Shown: positions 7,457 to 16,042 of the stretch, piece after piece
How positions within the stretch are numbered: position 1 is the first letter of the stretch
How the letters are laid out: each line of letters begins with the position of its first letter
Assembly: GCA_963819075.1 (NCBI GenBank)
Contig: CAWFUP010000001.1
Span: forward strand, 620,001-684,000
Reading direction: 5' to 3'
Length of the DNA: 64,000 nt
Origin: CAVQBJ01 sp963819075
GTDB lineage: Bacteria; Actinomycetota; Thermoleophilia; Solirubrobacterales; Solirubrobacteraceae
Notes under the pieces: model-generated
What the model saw: only the letters and a program-made list of their open reading frames with translations
What the model was told of the DNA's origin: nothing
Database searches by the model: none
Program-made: the position numbers and the translations under genes

Positions 7457-8996
7457 AGGGAGTGTCAGAGGATCTGTGTAGGGCGTGATCGAAAGGAAGC
7501 GTCATGCCTTCTATCCAAGACAAGAAGATCATTGATGATGTGTTTTCCCTTGATCGGGATGGCGGCGGCGAGCCGCTAGGCGAGTCGCCGCCCCCTCAGA
7601 GTCACCGCAAGCGTCAGCGCGGGCTACGGCAAGAGCTCGTTGATGAGGCGTTGGAGCGCGCCCGCGCGGGGTTGCCGATCGGCGAGTTGCCCGAGGATGT
7701 GCGTGAGCAGCTGACCGACGCGATGATGGATCAGCTGCTGGCCGGCCGGCGCGGCGAGGCCGAGATTCTGGGCCCGGGCGGCCTGTTGGGCGATCTGACG
7801 CGGCGGTTGGTCGAGCGCGCGATGGAAACCGAGCTGACCGAGCATCTGGGCTATGAGCCCGGGCAGGCCCCGCCGGGGGGCGCGGGCAACGCCCGCAACG
7901 GCGCGCCCCCCAAGACGCTTCTGACCGACCACGGGCCGGTGCGGATCGCCGCACCCCGCGATCGTCAGGGCACGTTTGAGCCGCAGATCGTCAAGAAGAA
8001 CCAGCGGCGCCTGGCCGGCCTGGACGAGAAGATCATCGCGCTGTACGCCGGCGGGATGACCACGCGGGAGATCGAGACCTACATGGCCGACCTGTATGGG
8101 CCCGGCGTCGGGCGCGACACCGTCAGCCGCGTCACCGCCGCGGTCCTGGATGACGCCAAGGCCTGGCAGACCCGCCCGCTGGAGCAGATCTACCCGATCG
8201 TCTACCTCGACGCCCTGGTCATCAAGATCCGCGACGGCCAGGCCGTGCGGAACTTCTCCTGCTACCTGGCGATCGGCGTCAACTGCGAGGGCGAGCGCGA
8301 CGTGCTGGGAATCTGGTTTCAGCGCACCGAGGGCGCGAAGTTCTGGCTTCAGGTCCTCACCGAGCTCAAACAGCGCGGCGTCGGCGACGTGCTGGTGTGC
8401 TGCGTGGACGGCCTCACGGGATTCCCGGAGGCGATCGAGGCTGTCTTCCCCCAGACGTGGGTGCAGACGTGCCTGGTCCATCAGGTCCGCTCGAGTCTTC
8501 GGTTCGTGCCCTACCGCGACAAGAAGAAGGTCGCCGCGGACCTCAAGCGGATCTATACCGCCGTGGACCGCGACCACGCCGAGACCGAGCTCGAGCGCTT
8601 CGCCGAGACCTGGGACGAGCGCTACCCGATGATCTCCGCCAGCTGGATCGAGCACTGGGAACGCATCGTGCCATTCCTGGCCTTCCCGCCCGACCTGCGC
8701 CGCGTCGTCTACACCACCAACACGATCGAGGCGCTCAATCGCCAGATCCGCAAGATCATCAAGACCCGCGGCAGCTTCCCCAACGAAGACTCGGCCCGCA
8801 AACTGCTCTACCTGGCAATCGACCGCGCGCAACGCAAATGGCGCCACACCTACAACTGGAGCTCCGCCCTGGTCGCCTTCCGCATCCACTTCGGCGACCG
8901 GCTCCCCGACACCGCAATCTGACATTCACACCAATACACCACAAGCCCTCACTGATATAATCACCCTAAGCGCTTACACAGAAGATCTGACGCCCT
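7457..8996 (+). mobile_element. Intact IS256-type insertion sequence
   Basis: The ends are imperfect inverted repeats: AGGGAGTGTCAGAGGATCTG at 7457-7476 (extending to about 7481) and, read on the minus strand from 8996, AGGGCGTCAGATCTTCTGTG. They share GTCAGA and CTGTGTA. The element is flanked by TGATCAAG (7449-7456) and CGATCAAG (8997-9004), a 7-of-8 target duplication. It carries one transposase gene and is inserted into a related transposase gene, whose two pieces flank it. Confidence 0.8.
7504..8922 (+). CDS. IS256/Mutator-family transposase
   Basis: A complete 472-residue transposase for the element at 7457-8996. The expected DDE residues are D236 (VYLDALV), D302 (CVDGLTGF) and E409 (NTIEALN), with the family C-x2-H in CLVHQVRSS between the second D and the E. 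The ATG at 7504 has a good AAAGGAAG site just upstream. Nothing appears broken, so this copy may still be mobile. The long minus-strand frame opposite it is a shadow. Confidence 0.92.
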   Translation: MPSIQDKKIIDDVFSLDRDGGGEPLGESPPPQSHRKRQRGLRQELVDEALERARAGLPIGELPEDVREQLTDAMMDQLLAGRRGEAEILGPGGLLGDLTRRLVERAMETELTEHLGYEPGQAPPGGAGNARNGAPPKTLLTDHGPVRIAAPRDRQGTFEPQIVKKNQRRLAGLDEKIIALYAGGMTTREIETYMADLYGPGVGRDTVSRVTAAVLDDAKAWQTRPLEQIYPIVYLDALVIKIRDGQAVRNFSCYLAIGVNCEGERDVLGIWFQRTEGAKFWLQVLTELKQRGVGDVLVCCVDGLTGFPEAIEAVFPQTWVQTCLVHQVRSSLRFVPYRDKKKVAADLKRIYTAVDRDHAETELERFAETWDERYPMISASWIEHWERIVPFLAFPPDLRRVVYTTNTIEALNRQIRKIIKTRGSFPNEDSARKLLYLAIDRAQRKWRHTYNWSSALVAFRIHFGDRLPDTAI

Positions 8997-9145
8997 CGAT
9001 CAAGATCCGCGACGGCCAAGCCGTGCGCAACTTCTCCTGCTACTTGGCGATCAGCGCCAATTGCGAGGGTGAGCGCGACGTGCTGGGAATTTTGGTTTCA
9101 ACGCACCGAGGGCGCGAAGTTCTGGCTGGCGGTCCTCACCGACCT
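8997..9145 (+). pseudogene. Right piece of the interrupted IS256-type transposase
   Basis: Starting exactly at the target duplication, the sequence reads IKIRDGQAVRNFSCYLAI and then ANCEGERDVLGI, continuing the gene piece that ends at 7456. A frameshift follows (LVSTHRGREV in place of FQRTEGAKF). Homology ends near GTCCTCACCGA at 9131-9141, where it runs into an IS110 remnant on the opposite strand through a short shared sequence. Confidence 0.75.
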
Positions 9146-9856
9146 CCGCGCACAGCCCGACCGCGGTTAGCGTGTCGATCCCACGCAGGCACCGCAACCT
9201 GCCGGCCTGCACCGCCCACGGCGAGCTGGGCAGCGGCGAGATGATCTCGCGCTCCAGTGCGTCGCGGCGATGCGCCGACGCGTCGATCGCGCCGCGATTG
9301 TCCAGCAGCGTGGTCTGCGCCGCCGGCCACTCCAGCGTAATCGTGCTCAGCCATCGGCGGTGACGCTCAGTCGAGGCATTGCCGTCGTCAAAGCGGATGC
9401 CGTGACGCAACAGCGGCTCGGACAGCCGGTCACGGGCGCATCAGATTCACTCGCACGGCCTCGCGGCCGCGCGAACCAGGTCAGGCAGTGGCTCCTCCTC
9501 AATGCCCGTGACCCGGACCGGTGAAGCTTGCCGGCCAACAGCAGCCACACGAAGTGTTCGGCGTCACGCCGGTCGGTCTTCACGCGATCTCCCGCCGCGC
9601 GGGGGACCTTGCCCGGCGCCGCGACCACACATTCAACGCGACGCTCGGCGAGCTCGCGCGCGAGACCGTACCCCGTCGGCCCCGCCTCATACCTCACGCG
9701 GACTAGCCGCGTCAGGCCGAGGCAGAACGCGGCCGCCGCCGCGCCGTCACCGCCCATCGTAAACGTCTGCAACTGTCCGGTGTCCGCGTCCAAAAACCGC
9801 CGCGACGATCTTCGTCGCGTGCACGCCCAGGCCGGCGAAGGATCTAGCCTTCGCCA
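9133..9856 (-). pseudogene. IS110-family transposase, interrupted and truncated
   Basis: On the minus strand, 9856-9795 encodes ARSFAGLGVHATKIVAAV, then 9793-9450 encodes ADTGQLQTFTMGGDGAAAAA through VKTDRRDAEHFVWLLLAGKL, and 9410-9140 encodes ERHRRWLSTITLEWPAA and GIDTLTAVGLCAEVGE. This is the DEDD N-terminal domain and linker of an IS110 transposase. Frameshifts lie near 9795 and 9410-9450, and the C-terminal transposase_20 half is missing beyond 9133. The start codon (11288-11286) is cut off from this piece by the IS at 9857-11278. Confidence 0.85.
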
Positions 9857-11278
9857 GAGGAATTGTCAAATGTTGTGGATGGGTGCATGAGATCGTTCAG
9901 GCGGCGACCCTCTCGTCTGTTGTGTTGGTGTCGTCGTCTGTGACTTTGATGCCGTCCTTGAACTTCGCGCCCTCGAGGACGTCGGTGACGAGCTCGTGGC
10001 CGTTGAGGCGGCGCCAGCGTTCCTGTGCGGCGTCGAGCAGCTTGTAGGCCATCGCCAGCGCCGCCTTCTTCGATCCGGCGCCCTTGGTCACGCGGGTGCG
10101 CAGCTTCACGGTGGCGAAGCTGGACTCGATCGCGTTACTGGTCCGCAGGTGACGCCAGTGCTCGGCCGGGAAGTCATAGAACGCGGTCAGGTGCTTCCAG
10201 TCACGATCGAGCTTGGCCACGGCCTTGGGGTACTTCGCGGCGAACTCCTCGCGCAGCCGCTCAAGTGCCCGGCCGGCGTCACCGCGCGTGGGAGCTTCCA
10301 TCGCGTCGTGCAGCATCGTCTTCGCCCTGGGCTGCAGGCGCTTGGGCAGGGCGTCTAGGACGTTGGCGATCGCGTGCACCCAGCACGCCTGCCGGCGCGC
10401 GCCGGGGAACACGTCCCGCAGGGCCGCCCACGTGCCCAGCGCGCCGTCGCCGATCACGAGCTTGGGCTCGTTCGCGCCGCGGTTCTTCAGGTCGCGCATG
10501 ACGCCGGCCCAGGACTCGGTGCTCTCGCGGTAGCCGTCGTCGACGGCCAGCAGTTCCTTGGTTCCGTCCTCGCGGACACCGATCACGACCAGCAGGCACA
10601 GCCGGTCGTCCTCGCCCAGGCGCACGCTGACGTGCACGCCGTCGACGAACCAGTACGCGTACTGATGAAACCGAAGTTCCCGTTGGCCGAACGCGGCGTG
10701 CTCGGCCTGCCAGCCCTCGGTCAGTCGCTGGATCGAGCTGGCTGAGAGCCCCGAAGCGTCCTCACCAAGCAGGTCCCGAAGCGCCGGCCCGAAGTCCCCG
10801 GTCGACAGGCCCCGCAGGTACAGGACGGGCAGCACCTCGGTGACCTTCGGCGACCGTCTAGCGTACGCGGGCAGGATCCGTGAGCTGAACCGCTTGCGCT
10901 CCCCCGTCTCCTCGTCGACGCGCTTGTCGTTGACCCTCGGCGCCCGAATCCTCACCGTGCCCGACCCGACCGTCAGGCCACGCTCACGCGCCCGGCCGTT
11001 ACGCACCACCAGCCGCCGGCCGTCCTCATCAACGTCCTCGGCGAACGCGTCGAGATACTGCTCGACCTCGGCGTCCAGCGCCGCGGCGATCATCCGCCGC
11101 GCTCCCTCACGAGCGAGATCATCCAACGTGAGCGCGGCCGCCTCACGGCCGCTGTCGATCCTGCGAACATCCTCCATGGCGTGCTCTCCTTCTCCGCCCT
11201 CGGGCGGTCGGTCTTCGTCAACCGGGAGAGTACGCCGCCTTCTTCCTCACGCCCATCCACAACATCTGGGTATACCTC
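9857..11278 (-). mobile_element. Second intact IS256-type insertion sequence with 9-bp target duplication
   Basis: Both ends begin GAGG and share ATGTTGTGGATGGG: left end from 9857, right end read on the minus strand from 11278. A perfect 9-bp duplication, CCTTCGCCA, flanks the element at 9848-9856 and 11279-11287. The 1422-bp element carries one transposase gene. Removing it and one target copy rebuilds the first codons of an IS110 transposase (M-A-K-A-R-S-F-A-G-L), so the insertion site is known to the base. Confidence 0.9.
9897..11177 (-). CDS. IS256/Mutator-family transposase
   Basis: A complete 426-residue transposase belonging to the 9857-11278 element. The catalytic set is D179 (WFVDGVHV), D244 (VIGDGALG) and E351 (SNAIESSF), with C265-x2-H268 in QACWVHAIANV. 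It is only distantly related to the 7504 transposase, so two different IS256-group elements are present. A GAGAAGGAGAGC purine-rich site precedes the ATG. No lesion is visible. Confidence 0.92.
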   Translation of the reverse strand: MEDVRRIDSGREAAALTLDDLAREGARRMIAAALDAEVEQYLDAFAEDVDEDGRRLVVRNGRARERGLTVGSGTVRIRAPRVNDKRVDEETGERKRFSSRILPAYARRSPKVTEVLPVLYLRGLSTGDFGPALRDLLGEDASGLSASSIQRLTEGWQAEHAAFGQRELRFHQYAYWFVDGVHVSVRLGEDDRLCLLVVIGVREDGTKELLAVDDGYRESTESWAGVMRDLKNRGANEPKLVIGDGALGTWAALRDVFPGARRQACWVHAIANVLDALPKRLQPRAKTMLHDAMEAPTRGDAGRALERLREEFAAKYPKAVAKLDRDWKHLTAFYDFPAEHWRHLRTSNAIESSFATVKLRTRVTKGAGSKKAALAMAYKLLDAAQERWRRLNGHELVTDVLEGAKFKDGIKVTDDDTNTTDERVAA

Positions 11279-11302
11279 CCTTCGCCATGGCTGGTTCCTC
11301 CT
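11279..11302 (-). pseudogene. Start codon and ribosome site of the interrupted IS110 transposase
   Basis: Read on the minus strand, AGGAGGAACCAGCCATGGCG (about 11302-11283) is a strong ribosome site followed by ATG GCG AAG. The frame then meets the IS at 11278 and continues beyond it at 9856 (GCTAGATCCTTCGCC). It is the severed 5' end of the IS110 gene at 9133-9856. Confidence 0.85.
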
Positions 11303-11419
11303 ATTCGATTGTGGGCCGCCGCGCGATAGCCGGCGCGCGACTGAACGTCCACCCCACGGACGACGTGGGAACCGACCCCTTCTACAACTCAGGCCGGACG
11401 GACCATCAATCCATATTGT

Positions 11420-12205
11420 CTAGCGGATGACCATGGTCGCACCGCAGGTCCAAGTTGCGGCATGCGCAGACGCCGCGGCGGTCTGTCGCAGGAATTGCGC
11501 TGGCGTGAGGAAGAGCCCCCCAATCCATCCGAGGTCTTCGTGGGCCTGGTAGCGCGCCTCGGCCTCGGACATTGCCCCGATGCGCACACCGTATTGTGCG
11601 GCGCGCTCGAGTGCAGTAAGGATGCGGTGCCTCAGCACTGCCTCTGGAATCGCCACATGCTGGGACAGTTGCTCAAACTTGACGCCAGAGGCTAGCAGCC
11701 TCGTGGCGGTGGGCCCGAAGATCGCGTTGAGGTGATCGAACAATGCCCATTCATGCCACGGATGGTGGAGCATGTGCTCGGAAAGGTGCCGTTGGGTTAG
11801 CACGGTGTTGGTGCGCTGGAGGAGCACTGCGTACGTCTTCGCTGAGACGTGGCCGCGTCGGTTCGCGAGCAGCCCGGCCGCGGTCAGGTTCACGCCCCTG
11901 TCGGCAGCCAGGTCTTTCAGGTTCCCCGCGCCGGAGTTCACGAACTCAAAGACCTGCTCGATGTTTAGCCCAAGCGTCTTGTAGAGGCGGGCCTCATCGA
12001 ACGGCGTCCATCGTTGCATGACCCATGCCGTAGCCGGAAGCCAGCCAACCGGCGCACCCGGCGGAGCATCGCTGTCAGCGGTGATCGCGGCCGGCGCCGA
12101 CACCGCGAGCATTAATGACAGCGGCAGCGCAAGTAGCGCTATGACCAGACGTTTGATGTGCAGAGTATCGGCGCATAGGCGTCGGTTTTCAAGGGCCGCC
12201 GTCAT
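11420..12205 (-). CDS. Secreted protein of unknown function
   Basis: A 261-residue protein I do not recognise. After about 18 residues comes a basic then hydrophobic stretch (IKRLVIALLALPLSLMLAVS) and a likely signal-peptidase site near APA, so it should be exported. The mature part is largely helical by appearance, with repeated short hydrophobic blocks (LYKTLGLNIEQVFEFVNSG, DLAADRGVNLTAAGLLANRR) and a His-rich patch HMLHHPWHEW. No catalytic motif is obvious. It is flanked by IS debris on both sides and has no operon partner. The start could lie further downstream, nearer the signal sequence. Confidence 0.6.
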   Translation of the reverse strand: MTAALENRRLCADTLHIKRLVIALLALPLSLMLAVSAPAAITADSDAPPGAPVGWLPATAWVMQRWTPFDEARLYKTLGLNIEQVFEFVNSGAGNLKDLAADRGVNLTAAGLLANRRGHVSAKTYAVLLQRTNTVLTQRHLSEHMLHHPWHEWALFDHLNAIFGPTATRLLASGVKFEQLSQHVAIPEAVLRHRILTALERAAQYGVRIGAMSEAEARYQAHEDLGWIGGLFLTPAQFLRQTAAASAHAATWTCGATMVIR

Positions 12206-12268
12206 CGGCGCTGCGGCGGCACGACGGCCAACCGGCGGGGCGCACGAGTGAGTTGGGCGTCACGACGT

Positions 12269-12442
12269 AATTAGTGGCGCGGTGAGGCGGGATGGGGAGA
12301 TGGTGTAGTTCCAGTCGCCGTGGAAGTCGTGGTGGTGGACGAGCTCATGGCCCCCCACCGCACACCCATCGCAGCCTCATCGAACCACACCGCCAGATTC
12401 AACACCCAGCCCCAACCACCTGCCACAACCACGCCACTAATT
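12269..12442 (-). mobile_element. ISAzo13-like deletion relic with terminal inverted repeats
   Basis: The ends are AATTAGTGGCGCGGT (12269-12283) and AACCACGCCACTAATT (12427-12442), an inverted repeat with one mismatch. Just inside the left end, the minus strand encodes LVHHHDFHGDWNYTISP, which matches my recollection of the C-terminus of ISAzo13-type transposases (FHGEWNYTI). About 174 bp remain, so this is an internal-deletion or MITE-like derivative. The remaining sequence to 12652 shows no gene. Confidence 0.55.
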
Positions 12443-12652
12443 CAGTCGTGAGCCCTGGGGTAGCGCCCGGCCTTTGAGTGTATGGGAACGGGCGGGGCGC
12501 GCGGACGCTGCTCTGCGGCCCTCGCTTCTCAACGCATGCTCACAACAGAATCCGTCGATGGGGTGAGGAGGCCTCACGGCGCCGACCTGCAACGGACGAT
12601 TCGGGGCCGCGGACCTGCCGCTACGACCACGCGCGCTTGAAGAGCTCGCTCG

Positions 12653-14176
12653 CTACTGCCCGCGCCGCTCGACGACCATCGGGATCGTCCGGAGCAGGAT
12701 CTTCACGTCGCTCCACAGCGACCAATTGGCGATGTAGAGGTAGTCGAGCTTGACCATCTCGGCCAGCGGCACGCGCGAGGAGCCGAGGATCTGCCACGGG
12801 CCGGTCATCCCAGGGGTGAGGTGGAGTCGGTGGCGATCGAGCCCGGTGATGCGCTCGTCCTCGTTGACGACGAGCGGTCGCGGCCCGACAAGGCTCATCT
12901 CGCCACGAAGCACGTTGAGCAGCTGAGGCAGCTCGTCAAGGCAGCTGCGGCGCAGCCACTTGCCGACGCTGGTGATACGTGGGTCGTCCGCAATCTTGAA
13001 CAGGCCGTCCGCCTCGTTGTGGTCAAAGAGCTCGTGCTTCATCGCGTCGGCGCCGTCGACCATCGTGCGGAACTTGAATATCGAGAAGTGATGGCCGTCG
13101 CGACCAACGCGTGTCTGGCGAAAGAACACGGGGCCCCGGGTATCGACCTTGATAAGGACCGCGCAGATGAGCATCACCGGGCTGAGCAGGAGGGTGAGGG
13201 GGACCGCGCCGGCTAGATCGAATGCACGCTTGAGCGCGCTTGACGAGCGCGAAAGGCCGAAGCGCGGCACGCCGAGCACGGTGACGCCCCACAGGTCATC
13301 GAACACCACGGAGCTTCCCACTGCGCCGAGGATGCCCGGCAGAAGGCTGACGCGAAGTCCCGTCGCCTTGGCCTCGCGGACGAGATTGAGCGTCGCGTCG
13401 TTCTGCCCGGCGTGGTTCGCGGCGATGATGATCCGGTGCACGTTGTGGCGGCGAGCGAGCGCGTGAAGGCTCGGGCCGCGGTGCTTGATCGCCTCATCCA
13501 GCGACACGTGATCCACGAGCTCGGCAGTGTGTGTATGGCTGAACTTCGATCGCATGTGGCGAAACGTGTTGACGTCGCCAAGCAGCAGGCAGCGCTCCAC
13601 CGCGGACACCCGCGCAGCGAGGTTCCGAGCCACGACCCGGAACAGGCACGTCGTCGCAGTCAGAAGCATCCAGAGCGCGAGCAGAGCTTCGGTGGGAGGC
13701 TGCCCAACGGCGATGTAGTGGCGCCCAAGCCAGACGAGCAGGGTCACGGTCGTGGCGAGGTTGACAAGTTTCGGAAGCTCGTCGGTTGTCGACTTGCGGA
13801 TGACGAGATCGTCCCGTTCGTAGAGCCCGAGCACCTTTGCCACGACCACGGTCAGTGGCAGGGCGACCAGGTAGCTCGCGCGCAGCCCGTGACCGCCGAT
13901 CACGCCGATCGCCAACATGATCGAGATGGAGACGGCGGCCATATCGGCGACGGCCAACGCGTAGCGGTAGTTGCGTTCTCGTGTAGCGACGACGCGGGCG
14001 ACGCCGCCCTCTTCGAGAGCTCGACCTGGGCGATAACGCGGCCAGGCTCGGGCGGCTTTCCGCGATCGCCCCGTGGCTTCGCCGTTCGGCCACGCGCGCC
14101 GAGAGTGCACGCGGCCGACATCGTCGACGGGTGCCGGAGACGGCGGTGCTACGGCAGGCGTTTCGGTCCTATCCAC
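12653..14176 (-). CDS. Polyprenyl glycosylphosphotransferase (sugar-phosphate transferase starting glycan assembly)
   Basis: A 507-residue membrane enzyme of the WbaP/ExoY group, which moves a sugar 1-phosphate from a nucleotide sugar to undecaprenyl phosphate. Four hydrophobic segments lie in the first 190 residues, then a cytosolic CoA-binding-like domain, a fifth membrane segment (AVPLTLLLSPVMLICAVLI), and the catalytic domain with KRAFDL, FFRQTRVGRDG, FKFRTMV, DELPQLLNVLRGEMSLVGPR and PGMTGPWQ. It would start the glycan to which the nearby GT4, heptose and methyltransferase products contribute; that link is inference from proximity. The N-terminal tail of about 70 residues is Pro/Arg-rich. 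Confidence 0.9.
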   Translation of the reverse strand: MDRTETPAVAPPSPAPVDDVGRVHSRRAWPNGEATGRSRKAARAWPRYRPGRALEEGGVARVVATRERNYRYALAVADMAAVSISIMLAIGVIGGHGLRASYLVALPLTVVVAKVLGLYERDDLVIRKSTTDELPKLVNLATTVTLLVWLGRHYIAVGQPPTEALLALWMLLTATTCLFRVVARNLAARVSAVERCLLLGDVNTFRHMRSKFSHTHTAELVDHVSLDEAIKHRGPSLHALARRHNVHRIIIAANHAGQNDATLNLVREAKATGLRVSLLPGILGAVGSSVVFDDLWGVTVLGVPRFGLSRSSSALKRAFDLAGAVPLTLLLSPVMLICAVLIKVDTRGPVFFRQTRVGRDGHHFSIFKFRTMVDGADAMKHELFDHNEADGLFKIADDPRITSVGKWLRRSCLDELPQLLNVLRGEMSLVGPRPLVVNEDERITGLDRHRLHLTPGMTGPWQILGSSRVPLAEMVKLDYLYIANWSLWSDVKILLRTIPMVVERRGQ

Positions 14177-14499
14177 GGGCTATTCGTTCTCCGGCGGCGA
14201 TCGACGTCGTCAGGAATCTCGAGCCTGCGGCCTTCGGGGCGCTACCAGACCAGCAGGGCATCCATGCTGCTTGCGTGCCGAACCCGGGCACGGCGCAAAC
14301 CTTACAGGCGACTTGCCGTTACGCAAGCAATATGTGTCCAAAATGAGGCCCTTGTACTTATGCCATCGGTCGAGACGGAGCCGAAACCTCCTGCACAGCG
14401 CGCTGCGGACGCCGATCAGATCACCGCGAACCTTGGGCGATCCGTTTCGTCGCGGGGCCGGGTCCTCGAGTGCTGGCACTCCTATACTGAGACTGCCAA
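14177..14499 (+). promoter_or_regulatory. Divergent spacer with a near-leaderless promoter for the FmdB-type gene
   Basis: About 320 bp separate the glycosylphosphotransferase start (14176, minus) from the zinc-ribbon gene (14500, plus). No gene is seen. A -10-like TATACT lies at 14483-14488, only 12 bp before the ATG, and there is no ribosome site, so the plus-strand mRNA would begin about 4-6 nt before the start codon. No convincing -35 is visible. Confidence 0.4.
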
Positions 14500-14856
14500 A
14501 TGCCGACCTACGAATACCTCTGCGAGAAGGGCCACACGTTCGAGGCTCTGCAGCCGATCGCCGACGACCCGCTGACTGAGTGCGAGGTCTGCGGCCGTCC
14601 GGTACGCCGCGTCCTGCACCCAGTTGCCGTGCACTTCAAGGGCAGCGGCTTCTACAACACCGACTACGGGACCCGCAAGCGCCAGCGCGAGAAGGCCGCC
14701 GCGGAGTCCTCCTCGAAGTCCGACAGCGCCCGCAGCTCCGATGGCGCGTCGTCCTCGAAGTCCGGCGACGGCAGCGGCGCATCCGCGCCCAGCACGAACG
14801 GCGCGAAGTCCGACAAGCCGGCCAGCAAGCCGAAGGTGGCCAAGGATGCTAAGTAG
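14500..14856 (+). CDS. FmdB-family zinc-ribbon protein
   Basis: A 118-residue protein. The first 45 residues are the FmdB/CxxC_CXXC_SSSS domain: MPTYEYLCEKGHTFE, then CEVCGRPVRRVLHPV, giving C8, H12 and the CxxC pair as metal ligands, followed by the usual VHFKGSGFYNTDY. The last 60 residues are a Ser/Lys/Ala-rich, probably disordered tail. The family is often called a regulatory or ribosome-associated protein, but its role is not established. The stop overlaps the convergent gene at 14849 by 8 bp. Confidence 0.85.
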   Translation: MPTYEYLCEKGHTFEALQPIADDPLTECEVCGRPVRRVLHPVAVHFKGSGFYNTDYGTRKRQREKAAAESSSKSDSARSSDGASSSKSGDGSGASAPSTNGAKSDKPASKPKVAKDAK

Positions 14857-15703
14857 TCGGCTGGCCCACGCCGTGGCGGGCGCGGCGTCGCTCCGGGCCC
14901 TCGCGCGCTAGCCGCTTCCGCCGCCGGTCCTCGCGCAGCACCGGGCCGAAGCGATCGCCGATCACCCGCAGGACGTATGCGTCGCGGGTCAGGCTCCGTC
15001 GAAAGAACGGCCTGAGCATGATCAGGCTCAGGCGGCTGACGTATCGGCGGGCGCGGGGAGCAGTGCGCATGAGTCGGTCCCTTCGCAGACGGAGGCCAGG
15101 TCGGGGCGACTGTCTAACTGTACGCGCAAGTCCATCGGAACCTGACGGCTCGCGCGATACGACCGCGGCCCCCGCCCCTGCCGCGGCCGGCCTGCGCCGG
15201 CGGACCCCGAGCGCGAGCCCCGCGACGAGCGCAAGCAGGACCACGACTGCGCCGCCAATCTCGGGCGCGTGGCTCAACGAGACGAGATGCGATGGGGTGG
15301 TCGCCGGCGGGACGACGGCAGCCGCAGGCGGCCTCGAGACGGCCTTCGGGACGATGACGTTCGCCGCTGTCGGTCGTGCGGTCCGGACGCGCGACCCGGC
15401 CGACGCTGGAGCCGTGCTGTCCGACGCCGGCAGGGCGGAGAGCAGCCCACATTGCCCGCGATGAGCCGCCGACTCCATCTTGCGCAGGCTGAACACGACG
15501 GCCGTGTACTCGGCGCTCGGCGTCTCGTGCAGCTGCGCGGCCACCGCGGCGACGCTCGGGATCGGCCGGCCGTCGAGCGCGAACTGCGTGCGGATTAGCT
15601 GCGCGTCGGCCGTGGTGAGAACGGGCAAACACGGTCGCAGCTCGTGCACCGCGTTTCGCTGCACGAACGTGACCGTTACCGGCACGGCCGTCGACTGACT
15701 CAT
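14849..15703 (-). CDS. Sigma-region-4-like protein with one membrane segment
   Basis: About 284 residues from the ATG at 15703 (the frame is open to 15730). The N-terminus (LPVLTTADAQLIRTQFALDG then SVAAVAAQLHETPSAEYTAV) resembles sigma-factor region 4, where conserved LTxRE...YGLDG precedes the recognition helix, but the key residues are eroded. A Pro/Ala linker, one membrane span (GGAVVVLLALVAGLALG) and a basic Arg-rich tail with a second hydrophobic patch follow. It may be a membrane-tethered regulator derived from a sigma factor; the function is inferred only from this layout. It overlaps the fmdB-type gene convergently. Confidence 0.5.
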   Translation of the reverse strand: MSQSTAVPVTVTFVQRNAVHELRPCLPVLTTADAQLIRTQFALDGRPIPSVAAVAAQLHETPSAEYTAVVFSLRKMESAAHRGQCGLLSALPASDSTAPASAGSRVRTARPTAANVIVPKAVSRPPAAAVVPPATTPSHLVSLSHAPEIGGAVVVLLALVAGLALGVRRRRPAAAGAGAAVVSREPSGSDGLARTVRQSPRPGLRLRRDRLMRTAPRARRYVSRLSLIMLRPFFRRSLTRDAYVLRVIGDRFGPVLREDRRRKRLAREGPERRRARHGVGQPTT

Positions 15704-15841
15704 GGCTGCATCCGTGTCATAGCGTGGCAACCCTGCCCATCCTGGTTCCTGTGCGGTCTGATACTAACGGGAGGAGTCGCTTCGGGCCAGCCTGGCCACG
15801 ACTGGCCCGGGCTCCCTGGTGCTCGGTCCGAGCTCAGCCGG

Positions 15842-16030
15842 CGGACGTAGCGAGTGCCCCGCGCACCCCTCGAGCACGGTGCGCACCGACGCGTCGACGG
15901 ACAGGCGCCCGGCGTTCTCGGCGAACCAGCGCGAGGTAGTGGCCCGCAGCTGCGACCCGGCCTGGTGCACCCGCACAGTCGTCGCGGCGATCGTCTCGGG
16001 CGTCGGCCCGGCCACGACGAATCCGTGCCT
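15842..16030 (-). pseudogene. C-terminal remnant of a GT4 glycosyltransferase
   Basis: On the minus strand the frame reads HGFVVAGPTPETIAATTVRV, then QLRATTSRWFAENAGRLSVD and ASVRTVLEG. It closely matches the last 62 residues of the glycosyltransferases at 18151 and 20933. The upstream 330 residues are gone: homology stops at 16030, just before the stop codon of the ATPase gene at 16043. It is the third copy of this gene in 6 kb. Confidence 0.85.
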
Positions 16031-16042
16031 CCGCCGGGTGGG

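Noticed and set aside
7624..8925. A 433-codon minus-strand frame over the IS256 transposase
   Set aside because: The plus-strand frame has the full DDE transposase; the antisense frame has no motif.
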